A DNA stretch of 64,000 bases, from positions 18,936,649-19,000,648 of the forward strand of contig NC_064038.1 of assembly GCF_932526225.1 (NCBI RefSeq), in the 5' to 3' direction. Positions 12,740 to 25,704 of the stretch are shown piece after piece. The notes below the pieces were generated by a model. The model had not been told where the DNA came from, did no database searches, and worked only from the letters and a program-made list of their open reading frames with translations. The DNA is from Nematostella vectensis. Taxonomy: Eukaryota > Cnidaria > Anthozoa > Actiniaria > Edwardsiidae. The translations under genes and the position numbers were made by a program. The first letter of the stretch is position 1; each line of letters starts with the position of its first letter.

Positions 12740-13916
12740 ATGCTAATTGGCCACGTGTGCTACAGAAGAGATTATTATATTCCTAAGGTGCGGAAAATTT
12801 GATGATATCTCAGGCTGGACGTTCTCATAAAAAAGATTCCTTTTAAAAAAAGAGTTTAATGCGGGAGAATACAGTAAATGTATGGATATTTTATAATCAG
12901 CTCGAGAAAAGGTGACAGCCTAACCTTATTGGACAATAATCGCTGTTGTCATAACAGTTTCCAAAATAAGAAAATAAATGCCATACTTAGGATAGCTTCA
13001 AATCAATCTTATTGTCGAGAACATATACCGAGAATTATCATTTCTACAATATTGAGCGATGTTATCACTTATAAATGATTCAGATTTCTCACCTTTCAAG
13101 TTGTCGGTAAGTAATCTACCTATAGAATGAACAACGTTTTTGGAAAACAGAAAGTTTAATTGAAGCATTTTATTCAGCGTGATCAGGTCGCAAAGGCGAC
13201 ATTTTGATGTCTTCAAACAACTTCACAATGCCGTAATCTCGGTAGATAACAGGAATATAGAATATGCAGAACACAATTACTTATATTATTATCACCTATA
13301 TCACTCTTCTCATATAATCAAGCGATTATGAAGCGACTTGAAGGAATCACTTCATACCTCGAGTAGATCCTTCATACGGCCTGTGTGTTGATGGAGATCA
13401 GCACTTTATCAAGAAAATTCTTGTATAAAAGAACCTTTGAAGATATCGTATCACTAGCTTTAGATAGCTATTTTATAGATCTCCTAATTGGATTGAAATT
13501 CCGAAATTTAGGACCTGAAATATTCCCTTTCGGTAATGGCAGCAAACAAACAACACTTTCCCGCCCAGCTAACATTTTCCAAAGGAAGCCCAAATATCTG
13601 GAAAGTTAATTCCTTTTTATTCTATTTCGGAGCCTCCTAAAAGTCTTGAATTTCAAAATTTTCTGGGGAGAGCCCCAGACCCCCTAATAAAGATATGAAT
13701 ATGATACGCTTCTTGCCTGAACTTTCATGCCGTTTGAAGTTTTAATTTTTCGAATTTGCATTCATGTCCCCCCACTAACTTTTCAGATTGGTAGTATGAA
13801 AAGATATACAAACAAGATTTCTGGTGGCATAACGGGGCTTTAATAATGCTATTTAGCTTTTAACAATAATGACAAACATTTCACGGTGGAGTATACCCCC
13901 GGACCCCTATATATGA

Positions 13917-13983
13917 GTTTTCTATGAGTCAATAGAAAGTGAACGAGGCGCGTAGCCTCGCCCCTATTTGACTCATAGAAAAC
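13917..13983. repeat. Nested inverted repeat
   Basis: Perfect 16 bp arms, GTTTTCTATGAGTCAA at 13917-13932 and its complement at 13968-13983, enclose a smaller GAGGC/GCCTC hairpin. Just upstream (about 13660-13690) is a CTGGGGAGAGCCCC stretch of the kind seen in dispersed invertebrate repeats. Confidence 0.65.
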
Positions 13984-14003
13984 GAAAACGAGTAGTCTAA
14001 TTG

Positions 14004-14196
14004 TTTTAGTATAAATCCACTCACATACTACCTTCAAATAGCTGACGATGATTTTAATAACAATTCATGTTGTTTTTGTGAAAAACGCCGTTTTTTTCGC
14101 TACTCGCTATCTATCGCTTCGCTCAATAGATAGTGAGTATGGGAGCCAATCAAATGGCAGGATTTGTGATAGTATGCGAGTAGATTTATACTAAAA
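14004..14196. repeat. Foldback (MITE-like) element, about 193 bp
   Basis: Arms of 27 bp at 14004-14030 and 14170-14196 match as inverted copies with two mismatches. Inside, 14101-14114 and 14126-14139 form a second inverted pair with one mismatch. There is no coding capacity. The layout fits a nonautonomous foldback element. Confidence 0.6.
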
Positions 14197-14372
14197 TACT
14201 ATATATACTCCTTGAATATGCTGATTATATATGGGCCTGGGAGAACGTGCCGTACGTAAAGAGAATCTCACGACATTAATTTAAGTAAAATACGATCTTT
14301 GGCCCTCGCGGTATGGGCAGATTGTCTTAGCAACTGAAAGTATTGACCATACAAATGTGCGCTTTTTCATAG

Positions 14373-16711
14373 GTGATTCACAACAGTGTCCCTTGTGAAC
14401 CAAGAGAAGATCTCTACAATCTTTTGGATGCAAGAGAGGCTACATGCCTCAGAATCAGTGTCCCAGCATACCGAAAAGTTGTCGACGAATTGTATTCAAA
14501 CCCCAACGAGGGCAGATTAATTGTTTTGTGCAAAGATAAAAGCACGGAACTTTTGGTAGGTATTGCTATCTTTAAGCGTCAGAATATTGACGCAGATTTG
14601 GTGTCTCCTTTGCCACATTCTCAGGTCCCAGTGTTTGCTGCTGCAAGACATCAGTACTGGGTTCTGTCATACGTGGTCAGAAGGAAAGATTCTCGAGGTA
14701 AGTTGATTGGACATTGTTGCCTTTGTGTTGGAATAGAATATATTTATAGTAATTTTTCAGGTAACCGGGCAAACATTTAATTTTGGCTGCAAGTGGCGGG
14801 ATCATTTAGAAATACAAGTGCTTTAAAACTTTACTTAGAGTACCAGTTCACAATTGTCGCGATGTATGACGGCAATTCAATACTAATGTCTCTCTTAGAT
14901 TTTGAGCAGGACACCCTTTTACGTATTAATACCACATTGCTACGAAATTTGGAAGCAAGATATTTGCTGCCCACTCTGAAGAAACATTTAGAAACTCCGG
15001 AACGGAATACTGTTCAAGATTCCCAATCATCTATGATGGGTCAGGTAATAATTTATTGTAATTTATTATCATCATCATCAACATAATCATCATCATTATT
15101 ATTATTAATTATAATCACTATTTTAATTCAGGCAACTGCTACGAGTACTGCAAGTGCAACTGAAGACACAGAAGGTATTCTAGGTATTCATAGCTCATAT
15201 TAATGCTTCATGTTTATACATAATTGTTGGATATGTGGGTAAGACTCATCAGGGGAAAATCACATATTACCCGCCCTACACCTGTGTATCGAGCACTGTT
15301 CTATAAACACCAGCACTGGAGCGCTAAGAACGTCTGAACTGACGCTTTATATGTTGATTCTACATATAGCAATGGATGACTCAGATGACGAATCAGACGT
15401 GGGATCAGGCCCTTCTGACCATGGTGAAGCACCTACGCGTAAACGCCCAAGGACAAGCGTAGATGCTAATCAAGACCATCATAGCAGGAGTATTGTAATT
15501 CCTGGACCGGTAATTGATAAGGTTGGAGGTGATTCAATTGACGATCTAATAAATTTTGTTTCAAGTTTACAATTTACAGGCTTTGTTGAGCATTTGTCGT
15601 GGAGGCCATCTCTTAGGTTGAGCGCTTATTCTGAAGACGAGCGCATGATGATAAGTAATATGTCCAGTATGATCGGCAACATCAAGAAGCACGATGGCAG
15701 GTTTGGACTTAGGCAACATTTAGAGATTGCCAAACAGATTGAAATCATAAGTAACACACACGGTCGTCACACGTATTGTATAGCCAACGATTTGTTTGGT
15801 CCAGGTAAGCCGATTCCAGACTTGAGCGTTGCATACGCTAAGGAAATATTGCGTGTTAGCTGGGCAGTCCATCGTTATCCCGTGCTGTCACGAGTCCAGC
15901 TCAGGTGGGTAGAAGCTATCAGATTTCTCCCATTCATTTCACAAGTGCTAGATAAGTTATCGGTAGAAAACAGACCTTTTCCCGATAACATCCTGGAGGC
16001 CCAGAAAGGTCAGTATGCATATTATCTTCGTATCAGTATTCAGTTTCCACAGAGAGTCGGGGATGGGGACGGCCTTCCTCTCTCTGATGTCAGAGCAATT
16101 CATGGATTTCTTGACAACGAGAGAGACCTGACAGATGACGAGACAGCTGATATTCTTTGGGAGCCGTTCAAGCCATTCTTTGGTCTCAAAGGCTCTCCAG
16201 ACATCACGGGTAAGCAGGTGAGATCTCGCATTGTGGGATACGACACGCAGGAAGCGCCAAAACCTCAAGACACAGTACCACAGATCTTTTGGTCAAAAGG
16301 TAGGGATTTTCTAGAGTCTCAATTGGAGCATTTACGACAAGGTACGCCATTTGAGCATGCATGTGTCTTGTTAGATGTATTTGGAGTAGATATTTTTGAT
16401 AGATTTCTTGTAGATGTACGCGGAGTCTACGACGCAAGACTGGGCGACTCGACAGCAACGCTTCGTCGCTTTGAGATGGCCGAGAGAGCGCTAGAAAGCG
16501 GTTATGCTTTTCCAACGGTGAACTATTACACTAATGAAGTTCTAATGGAAAAGTTCCAGGAAAGCATATCACAAAAGCGCGGGGGATTCTCCATTGAAGG
16601 TAGGTTTATTAACCCTTCTGTGTGCAGATTACAGAGATATCGGCAGCAAATTCATCGCTCACTACGACGTAGAAGGCAATACTACGAGTAACCTTCGAGA
16701 ACTACGTACAG
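14373..16711 (+). CDS. Partial multi-exon gene of unknown function, truncated at both ends
   Basis: I do not recognise the family. Proposed exons are 14373-14697 (preceded by acceptor TTTTTCATAG, so an upstream exon is missing), then from 14794 or 14839 to 15044, 15132-15174, 15370-16599 and 16628-16711. Donors are GTAAGT, GTAATA, GTATTC and GTAGGT, and reading phases match at every join, giving about 640 residues. An acidic stretch (DDSDDESD) and a basic RKRPR motif suggest a nuclear protein. The rest looks globular and helical, with motifs such as SWAVHRYPVLSRVQLRW. The last join implies a 28 nt intron. The final exon ends at a GTAATT donor about 17 bp before the U1 breakpoint, so the gene is cut inside an intron. 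No promoter, stop or poly(A) signal belongs to it here. Confidence 0.6.
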
Positions 16712-17034
16712 GTAATTCATTTGGCCCTGCCATCGTGTGCACTAAGACGGCTCGCGAACAAGTGTGACTTGACGATGACGCGCGCGTCCTTGACAATAGA
16801 TAATGCATATTCATGGGCAGATCAGATATGGTTGTTGCGTCGTGTTGGGTGCCCTGTTGATTTCCCGTCATTGGGCAATCACACTGTATTGGGTAAGGGT
16901 TTGGTGCTGTTGACCGCGATGTATGGTTTAAAACACTAGGCGAACGCGGCATAGAGATAGCCAAGGAGATGGTGATTTATATTTAGAACGATGACCTGAA
17001 ACAAAATTGTTCTTACTGTGGGAGCTGTTCGGTA

Positions 17035-19322
17035 TGCCTGTGGTGGTGACGTCATCACTTCAATGAAGCAATAATCAAAGATCCTAGCGTGAAGGTTAGA
17101 TCGAGACGATTTTGCGGTAGTGCACACGTGAAGCCGACTTTGATTTCACCTTGACAACGCGTCGTTTTGAGCGTGGCCTGTGAAGTGTCTCCCGAGATGC
17201 CTTACGGTCTTATTGTTCTCACTGTGGGGGAGGGGGGTTACCTGTGGTGGTGACGTCATCACTTCAATGAAGCAATAATCAGAGATCCTAGCGTGAAGGT
17301 TAGATCGAGACGATTTTGCGGTAGTGCACACGTGAAGCCGACTTTGATTTCACCTTGACAACGCGTCGTTTTTAGCGTGGCCTGTAAGGTGTCTTCCGAG
17401 ATGCCTTACGGTCTTATTGTTCTCACTGTGGGGGAGGGGGGTTGTCTGTGGTGGTGACGTCATCACTTCAATGAAGCAATAATCAGATATCCTAGCGTGA
17501 AGGTTAGATCGAGACGATCTTGCGGTAGTGCACACGTGAAGCCGACTTTGATTTCACCTTGACAACGCGTCGTTTTTAACGTGGCCTGTAAGGTGTCTCC
17601 CGAGATGCCTTACGGTCTTATTGTTCTCACTGTGGGGGAGGGGGGTTACCTGTGGTGGTGACGTCATCACTTCAATGAAGCAATAATCAGAGATCCTAGC
17701 GTGAAGGTTAGATCGAGACGATTTTGCGGGAGTGCACACGTGAAGCCGACTTTGATTTCACCTTGACAACGCGTAATTTTTAGCGTGGCCTGTTAGGTGT
17801 CTTCAGAAATGCCTTACGGTCTTATTGTTTTCACTGTGGGGGAGGGGGGTTACCTGTGGTGGTGACGTCATCACTTCAATGAAGCAATAATCAGAGATCC
17901 TAGCGTGAAGGTTAGATCGAGACGATTTTGCGGTAGTGCACACGTGAAGCCGACTTTGATTTCACCTTGACAACGCGTCGTTTTTAGCGTGGCCTGTAAG
18001 GTGTCTCCCGAGATGCCTGTGGTGGTGACGTCATCACTTTAATGAAGCAATAATCAGAGATCCTAGCGTGAAGGTTAGATCGAGACGATTTTGCGGTAGT
18101 GCACACGTGAAGCCGACTTTGATTTTACCTTGACAACGCGTCGTTTTTAGCGTGGCCTGTAAGGTGTCTTCCGAGATGCCTTACGGTCTTATTGTTCTCA
18201 CTGTGGGGGGGGGGGGGGGTTGCCTGTGGTGGTGACGTCATCACTTCAATGAAGCAATAATCAGAGATCCTAGCGTGAAGGTTAGATCGAGACGATTTTG
18301 CGGTAGTGCACACGTGAAGCCGACTTTGATTTTACCTTGACAACGCGTCGTTTTGAGCGTGGCCTGTAAGGTGTCTCCCGAGATGCCTTACGTTCTTATT
18401 GTTCTCACTGTGGGGGAGGGGGGTTACCTGTGGTGGTGACGTCATCACTTCAATGAAGCAATAATCAGAGATCCTAGCGTGAAGGTTAGATCGAGACGAT
18501 TTTGCGGTAGTGCACACGTGAAGCCGACTTTGATTTCACCTTGACAACGCGTCGTTTTGAGCGTGGCCTGTAAGGTGTCTCCCGAGATGCCTTACGGTCT
18601 TATTGTTCTCACTGTGGGAGAGGGGGGTTACCTGTGGTGGTGACGTCATCACTTCAATGAAGCAATAATCAGAGATCCTAGCGTGAAGGTTAGATCGAGA
18701 CGATTTTGCGGTAGTGCACACGTGAAGCCGACTTTGATTTCACCTTGACAACGCGTCGTTTTTAGCGTGGCCTGTAAGGTGTCTTCCGAGATGCCTTACG
18801 GTCTTATTGTTCTCACTGTGAGGGAGGGGGGTTGCCTGTGGTGGTGACGTCATCACTTCAATGAAGCAATAATCAGAGATCCTAGCGTGAAGGTTAGATC
18901 GAGACGATCTTGCGGTAGTTCACACGCGAAGCCGACTTTGATTTCACCTTGACAACGCGTCGTTTTTAGCGTGGCCTGTAAGGTGTCTTCCGAGATGCCT
19001 TACGGTCTTATTGTTCTCACTGTGAGGGAGGGGGGTTACCTGTGGTGGTGACGTCATCACTTCAATGAAGCAATAATCAGAGATCCTAGCGTGAAGGTTA
19101 GATCGAGACGATTTTGCGGTAGTGCACACGTGAAGCCGACTTTGATTTCACCTTGACAACGCGTCGTTTTTAGCGTGGCCTGTAAGGTGTCTTCCGAGAT
19201 GCCTTACGGTCTTATTGTTCTCACTGTGGGGGGGGGGGGGTTGCCTGTGGTGCTGACGTCATCACTTCAATGAAGCAATAATCAGAGACCCTAGCGTGAA
19301 GGGAGAAGGTTAGATCGAGACT
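17035..19322. repeat. 204 bp tandem repeat array, about 12 copies (U1)
   Basis: Twelve copies can be counted by GACGTCATCAC, near 17046, 17250, 17454, 17658, 17862, 18026, 18232, 18436, 18640, 18844, 19048 and 19253. One monomer, 17862-18025, lacks about 40 bp. Each monomer has a palindromic CRE (TGACGTCA), a CACGTG E-box and a G-rich run. Elsewhere the same array lies upstream of exon 1. Here the exons it would serve are missing. Small open frames on the minus strand recur only because the repeat does. Confidence 0.9.
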
Positions 19323-19766
<444 letters not shown>

Positions 19767-19852
19767 GGTAAGGATTATCACTTTTCCTTCCAGGTAACCA
19801 AACAGAATGCATCCTCATCAAATCACTATCCACAGTCCTTCACAGTATGTTA

Positions 19853-20034
19853 TCAGTTGTTCCCTAAGACCGCCCTGTGTATTTTTTTCAATGATGTGGT
19901 CAATTTGTAGAGGCCGGGAGAGTTTTTAATCTCTTTCACTTGGACGGGAACTAAGGCATCTAAGCTTTCTATCGAGCTGGCTTCATCGTAGTGAAAAGCG
20001 TACAGGCCTTTTTCCGCAGTGGCCTTGAACCACA
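19853..20034 (-). pseudogene. Duplicated 3' part of recombinase exon 9 (U1)
   Basis: The frame matches the last 60 or so residues of the recombinase, from WFKATAEKG to the stop complement at 19853-19855, then breaks into flanking sequence. It arose by a tandem duplication of about 510 bp covering the exon end and the TAA repeat. It has no acceptor or start and is not expected to be translated alone. Confidence 0.8.
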
Positions 20035-20157
20035 CTGTATTTTTTTGCTCCACCATTGTAATGGATAGTCTCTAGATTCAAAGAATGGCCTATCAATACT
20101 CTGATATTCGAGCTTCTTGACAAACATGTTCATTCACCTGAGAGATTATTTGTACAT

Positions 20158-20284
<127 letters not shown>

Positions 20285-21437
20285 GGTATAAGTGTATTTT
20301 TTTCAATGATGTGGTCAATTTGTAGAGGCCGGGAGAGTTTTTAATCTCTTTCACTTGGACGGGAACTAATGCATCTAAGCTTTCTATCCAGCTGGCTTCA
20401 TCGTAGTGAAAAGCGTACAGACCTTTTTCCGCAGTGGCCTTGAACCACAGTAGCGAAGCCTTTCTACCGGGCATGAGGTTCTGAATTCTAGCTAGCAGAA
20501 TGTTCGGATTTGCCAGAGTGCTGCCTTCTACTGTGAGAGCAACCCAGCTACCTTTATCAAGCCCTGCATTTCTGTCGGACGGCTGAGCTGATAGTGACTC
20601 GATTGTATTTTCTGCTAATTCTGAAGCAAGGCTGACAGCCAAACTCTTCTTTTCGCTGGAATTTCTACGGTCATAGGTGAGTTGAGCTTGCTTCCTTGTG
20701 TGTCTCAAGGCCGACGCCAAACTGTCTTTCATTGCGTCGGTGCACTGGCTGATAAAACAAAAGAAAGAAAGTCCTGGTTGTGAATTTTGCTTGTGGTGTG
20801 TAAGTTATCATTACAGAATCGTTTTATTCGTGAAGAAAATGGCTGATAAACACAGCATGGTGCCGTCCAGAGTCTTGTGGGGGAGTGAGTGATAATAGTC
20901 TGCAATGTCATCTACTTAGCATGGAATTCTCACCTGTCCCCATAACAATAAGTCACGAAGGAGCTTCTCAGAAGGTGCAAGTTGACACTCACTCCTGTTA
21001 GGTGGTAAAAGACAGACTTCATGTGGGTTGAGAATGCGGGACCACTAAAGGGTTTTCCTTTATCTGTCTAAAAACAAAAAGAAGTAAAGAATCACTCATC
21101 AATTCAATATCAATTCAAATGCAATGTTTTTTTTTCCATGTAACCCCCCCTCCCCCCTCCCCCCAAATTAGGGGGTTAAAAAATGACCCCACAAAGGGAT
21201 AGTAGTTGTTTTAAATGCTTTCATAGTCACCCTATGTAGGATTGTTAGATGTTCAAAATATTAATTCACCACCAAAACTAACCCTTCCTAGGATTGTAAT
21301 GAGAGTATAACCTTTCCTGGGATGAGTGATGATGTACAAAATGTCTTGTTGGGGTGAGACAATTGGTTGAGATAACTTTTCAAAGATGAGTATTTCGCTG
21401 GGTTACTTTAGAAAGATAATTCGCAACCTTATAAGAA

Positions 21438-21473
21438 TTAGGGTTAGGGTTAGGGTTAGGGTTAGGATTAGGG
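21438..21473 (+). repeat. Telomeric block U1/U2: (TTAGGG)4-TTAGGA-TTAGGG
   Basis: Exactly 36 bp, six hexamers, between CCTTATAAGAA and TCCCATGTTC. The penultimate hexamer is the TTAGGA variant shared by all unit-unit junctions. Confidence 0.97.
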
Positions 21474-22342
21474 TCCCATGTTCTATCCAACAATCACTAG
21501 TTCCAAGAAGATCAGTGAGCCCTTTGAAGAAATATAATTGGAAACTGAAGAGTCATAACTTACCAGGAGAAGAAAATTGTTGGTTGTGCCATCGTCAGAG
21601 GCGTCGAGAAGAATATCTCTGTATTTGTCCAGATATTCCCTTATGATGACGTTCAATCTGTGATCTTCCTAAAAGTTAAAAAAAAAAGAGAGTCAGCTAA
21701 TATGATCACGTCACGGAGTCTACACAGAGTATTTAAGTAGAAAATATGTGAAAACAGTAGTAGCATACATAAAATTCCATTTGTAATAAGAAGAAGATTA
21801 AATGGTTACTTTATTATAGTTTAAACAAATAATCCTGTTTCCCCATATGCTGTTGTCACGCAATCTACAAGCACATGTCAAAATAAAGGATAAATCACAA
21901 ATGAAAGACTTACTGGCAAATTTGTGACATCAACCCCATGAGAGCCATATGTTTTGTAATCCTCGAATCTGAACATGAGGGTGCCATCTGAATTCAAGAC
22001 TAATGAATTCAGTCCCTGGACGTGTTCTCTGTCACCGGACGGGGCAATTCGCAGTGTCCGGATCTCTTGTCCTCTGGAAGGAGGTATCAATACGAAAAGC
22101 GCGATCGACAGCAGATTCCTGCTCTCCCTAGCCTTGGCACTCTAGACAAATCAAAGCAAACTTTTTTTAGCAAAATTGTGAGTCGAGTTCCGCTACCGCC
22201 GACCCAAGACGGTATGCCTAGGCCTTTCCAACAATGCAGTGCAATGCCCACAAATTACAGCTTTCACACATCAGGACTGCTGGTTGAAATCGTTACCTGT
22301 GAGCGTGCCATGTCAAATCTTTCTGTCTGCATGTCCACACAA

Positions 22343-22669
22343 TGAATCACCTCATCCCTGCAATGAATCACATGAGACCATTAGTAACCAGTTTCAAGTT
22401 CTCTGGGTTCTGTGAGAGATAGCTAGCCGTGATACGGGGAGCTGTTGCCTACTCTTATGAATAGCACACAGTCACCCCCCCCTTTAAATTCTAAGTGAAG
22501 TGTTAGGAGACACGCACTGAATCACCTCATCCCTGCAATGAATCACATGAAACCGTGAGTAACCAGTTTCAAGTTCTCTGGGTTCTGAGAGAGGTAACTG
22601 TTCCCTACTTCTACGAATAGCACACAGGTATCCCCTCCCTATAAATTGTAAGTGAAGTGTTAGGAGACT
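22343..22669. repeat. Tandem duplication covering the start of exon 5
   Basis: Copy A is 22343-22511 and copy B is 22518-22669, offset 175 bp, sharing ACCTCATCCCTGCAATGAAT and later AACCAGTTTCAAGTTCTCTG. Copy B duplicates the intron 4 acceptor and about 15 nt of exon 5, leaving a decoy acceptor in intron 4. All of U2-U7 carry it. Confidence 0.8.
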
Positions 22670-24484
22670 GTTAAAGAGTGGAAATGCAGGCGAAACAAGT
22701 TCTATCCTCTTTCAACCCCAACCTCCAGTCCAGAACTGAACCCAGAGCCGGATTCGAACTAGTTATTCGAACTACTTATTGGATTTATCATTGCAGCATA
22801 CCATGGCAACCACTTATTTGCATTGACAAGGTCCTCTTGCGTGGGCTGCGCAGCGCGGGCCTGCCTCTGAAACGCATTGCAGGCACCCCTCAGCTGCGAA
22901 ACGACTTTGACATCCCTGTAGAGGGTGACGGCGTGTTCTCGGTTCAAGAATTTTGCTGGGTAGATCAAGGAGGCAGCGTGATTGGCTGAAGTAAAGAATG
23001 ATATAATAATGGCGTATGTTGTAACATATCATTAACACAGTCCAACATCTATTAAGCGAGTGTAAATTCCCGACATTAAATAACAACCGTTACAATATAA
23101 ACATCAGTAGCAACCATGTTAACCCTGACATGAGCGCTCTTTCCAAATGTTAAACCCGGGACTTTCCACCGAATCACACACCACGACACAAGGGTAAAAA
23201 CAGATATATTCGGTATCAGTCGTCTTGCATACAACTCTCTTCGAAATCCGTAATTGTCCAGTTACACAATAGCGCGATCAAATATCAGATTACTCTATCC
23301 GGCGATACTTACTTAAGCATACTTATTGCTACTAAGTTTTGCGAAATGTGAATTTAGCATTCTAGACCGACCGCAGTTGTTAAAAAGCAGATGAATTGAA
23401 CATGCTCACCTAGGGTAGACGATGCAAGCTTCCTGTCCGTCTGCAACGAGAAATGTTTAGCTCAGTTTTACGTTCGCTCGCGTCGTGTCGGTTCCAAAAA
23501 TTCAAAACATGCCGCCGCCATTTTTAAAAGGAAGAATTGGGAGGGAGGCCTGGGTACTAGTACCGAGTTTCTTCGCGACGCGCTGAAACCACTTCGACGC
23601 GACGCGCAAATTATTGATTAAGCATATTTTCGACGGACTTACCTTTAAATAATCCAGGTACCTTTCGAGTAACCGTGTTCTTAAAAATAGATCTGGGCTG
23701 ATGTCTTTGTAATGAAGCGTGTCTCTACAGAACCCAAGATAACCTAGGGGGGGAGGGAATATAAGTCGTCACAAGTTGTTGTCATGGTAACAGCTAGCAG
23801 CAAGGTGCGAAATCTGACTCTAAAAGAACGCTTACGCATGAAACTAACGAGACAAAATAAAACTTACATAGAATTCTCTCATTTGCCTTCGTCCAGGTCG
23901 AGGGAGAAATGGGCGACCCTTTTCTTTCCAAATTAATGTCTTTGGTGAAAAAAACCTTAACATCTCTTAAAAGCTTAGCCATCTCCGTTGTGAGTTCAGC
24001 GATCGGTATGGCATATTTTCGCGAAGAACGTTCATCCGGATGCACTTTTTTTTTGCTGTGTCGTCTGTTGAGGCCTGCGGGTCAGTAGCGGTGCTTTCAT
24101 CGGCGGGCACGTGATTCTCCGTTTCTTCACTGTCATCTGTAATACTGTCATACTGGACCAAGCCCGCGGCCTGCGCCATCGTGTGCACTAAGACGGCTCG
24201 CGAACAAGTGTGACTTGACGCTGACGCGCGCGTCCTTGACAATAGATAATGCATATTCCCATGAATATGATCAGATATGATTGTTGCGTCGTGTTGGGTT
24301 CCCTGTTGATTTCTCGTCATTGGGCAATCACACTGTATAAGGTAAGGGTTTGGTGCTGTTGACCGCGATGTATGGTTCAAAACACTAGGCGAACGCGGCA
24401 TAGAGATAGCCAAGGAGATGGTAATTTATATTTAGTCCGATGCCCTGAAACAAAATTGTTCTTACTGTGGGAGCTGTTCGGTAT

Positions 24485-25178
24485 GCCTGTGGTGGTGACG
24501 TCATCACTTCAATGAAGCAATAATCAGAGATCCTAGCGTGAAGGTTAGATCGAGACGATTTTGCGGTAGTGCACACGTGAAGCCGACTTTGATTTCACCT
24601 TGACAACGCGTCGTTTTTAGCGTGGCCTGTAAGGTGTCTTCCGAGATGCCTTACGGTCTTATTGTTCTCACTGTGAGGGAGGGGGGTTGCCTGTGGTGGT
24701 GACGTCATCACTTCAATGAAGCAATAATCAGAGATCCTAGCGTGAAGGTTAGATCGAGACGATCTTGCGGTAGTTCACACGCGAAGCCGACTTTGATTTC
24801 ACCTTGACAACGCGTCGTTTTTAGCGTGGCCTGTAAGGTGTCTTCCGAGATGCCTTACGGTCTTATTGTTCTCACTGTGAGGGAGGGGGGTTACCTGTGG
24901 TGGTGACGTCATCACTTCAATGAAGCAATAATCAGAGATCCTAGCGTGAAGGTTAGATCGAGACGATTTTGCGGTAGTGCACACGTGAAGCCGACTTTGA
25001 TTTCACCTTGACAACGCGTCGTTTTTAGCGTGGCCTGTAAGGTGTCTTCCGAGATGCCTTACGGTCTTATTGTTCTCACTGTGGGGGGGGGGGGGTTGCC
25101 TGTGGTGCTGACGTCATCACTTCAATGAAGCAATAATCAGAGACCCTAGCGTGAAGGGAGAAGGTTAGATCGAGACTG
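24485..25178. repeat. 204 bp tandem array, 4 copies (U2), with CRE and E-box motifs
   Basis: CRE motifs lie near 24496, 24700, 24905 and 25108. The array starts about 305 bp upstream of the exon 1 ATG (minus strand), a position suiting a promoter or enhancer. Confidence 0.85.
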
Positions 25179-25503
25179 GTCGGGGGGTAGGTATAAGTCT
25201 GGCTTATACACGGGTAAATCCGTTTTTGCTAATATCTCCCAAACAGAAATAGCTATCATCACCAGACTTGGCAGCTACAACATTGACATGGGTCCGCAGA
25301 TTATTTTCGAGTATGTTGCCATGGCAACCAATTTAAGGAGGTTTGGGTGGGGCCCTATTGTTTTTTTCAGATGATACAATCACTGTATTTTTGCTCCACC
25401 TTTGTAATGGATAGTCTCTAGATTCAAAGAATGGCCTATCAATACTCTGATATTCGAGCTTCTTGACAAACATGTTTATTCATCTGAGAGATTATTTGTA
25501 CAT

Positions 25504-25618
<115 letters not shown>

Positions 25619-25704
25619 GGTAAGGATTATCACTTTTCCTTCCAGGTAACCAAACAGAATGCATCCTCATCAAATCACTATCCACAGTCCTTCACAGTAT
25701 GTTA

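Larger units (their letters stand above)
12471..16728 (+). other. 4.26 kb foreign segment replacing exons 1-5 in U1
   Basis: Comparison with U2 places the breakpoints just after CTTTCCAACA (12470; 22233 in U2) and just before GCCATCGTG (about 16729; 24176 in U2). The inside is unrelated to the units. Between 12471 and 14372 I see no convincing gene, only hairpin-forming and foldback sequences. From 14373 it carries part of a multi-exon gene. No terminal inverted repeat or target duplication is obvious at the edges. Confidence 0.8.

Noticed and set aside
14698-14760. Intron ending at 14760 in the captured gene
   Set aside because: The acceptor looks good (AATTTTTCAG), but joining there leads to a stop within seven codons. 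Acceptors at 14793 or 14838 keep the frame open.
17146-19129. Repeated 61-63 codon minus-strand frames (MCTTAKSSRS...)
   Set aside because: They recur once per 204 bp monomer, vary at frame-breaking G runs, and lie in the likely promoter array.
22678-22989. Plus-strand frame of 103 codons repeated in each unit
   Set aside because: It is the antisense of exon 4, whose minus-strand reading has matching splice phases. The same applies to the 107-codon plus-strand frame over exon 6 and the 64-codon plus-strand frame by exon 9.
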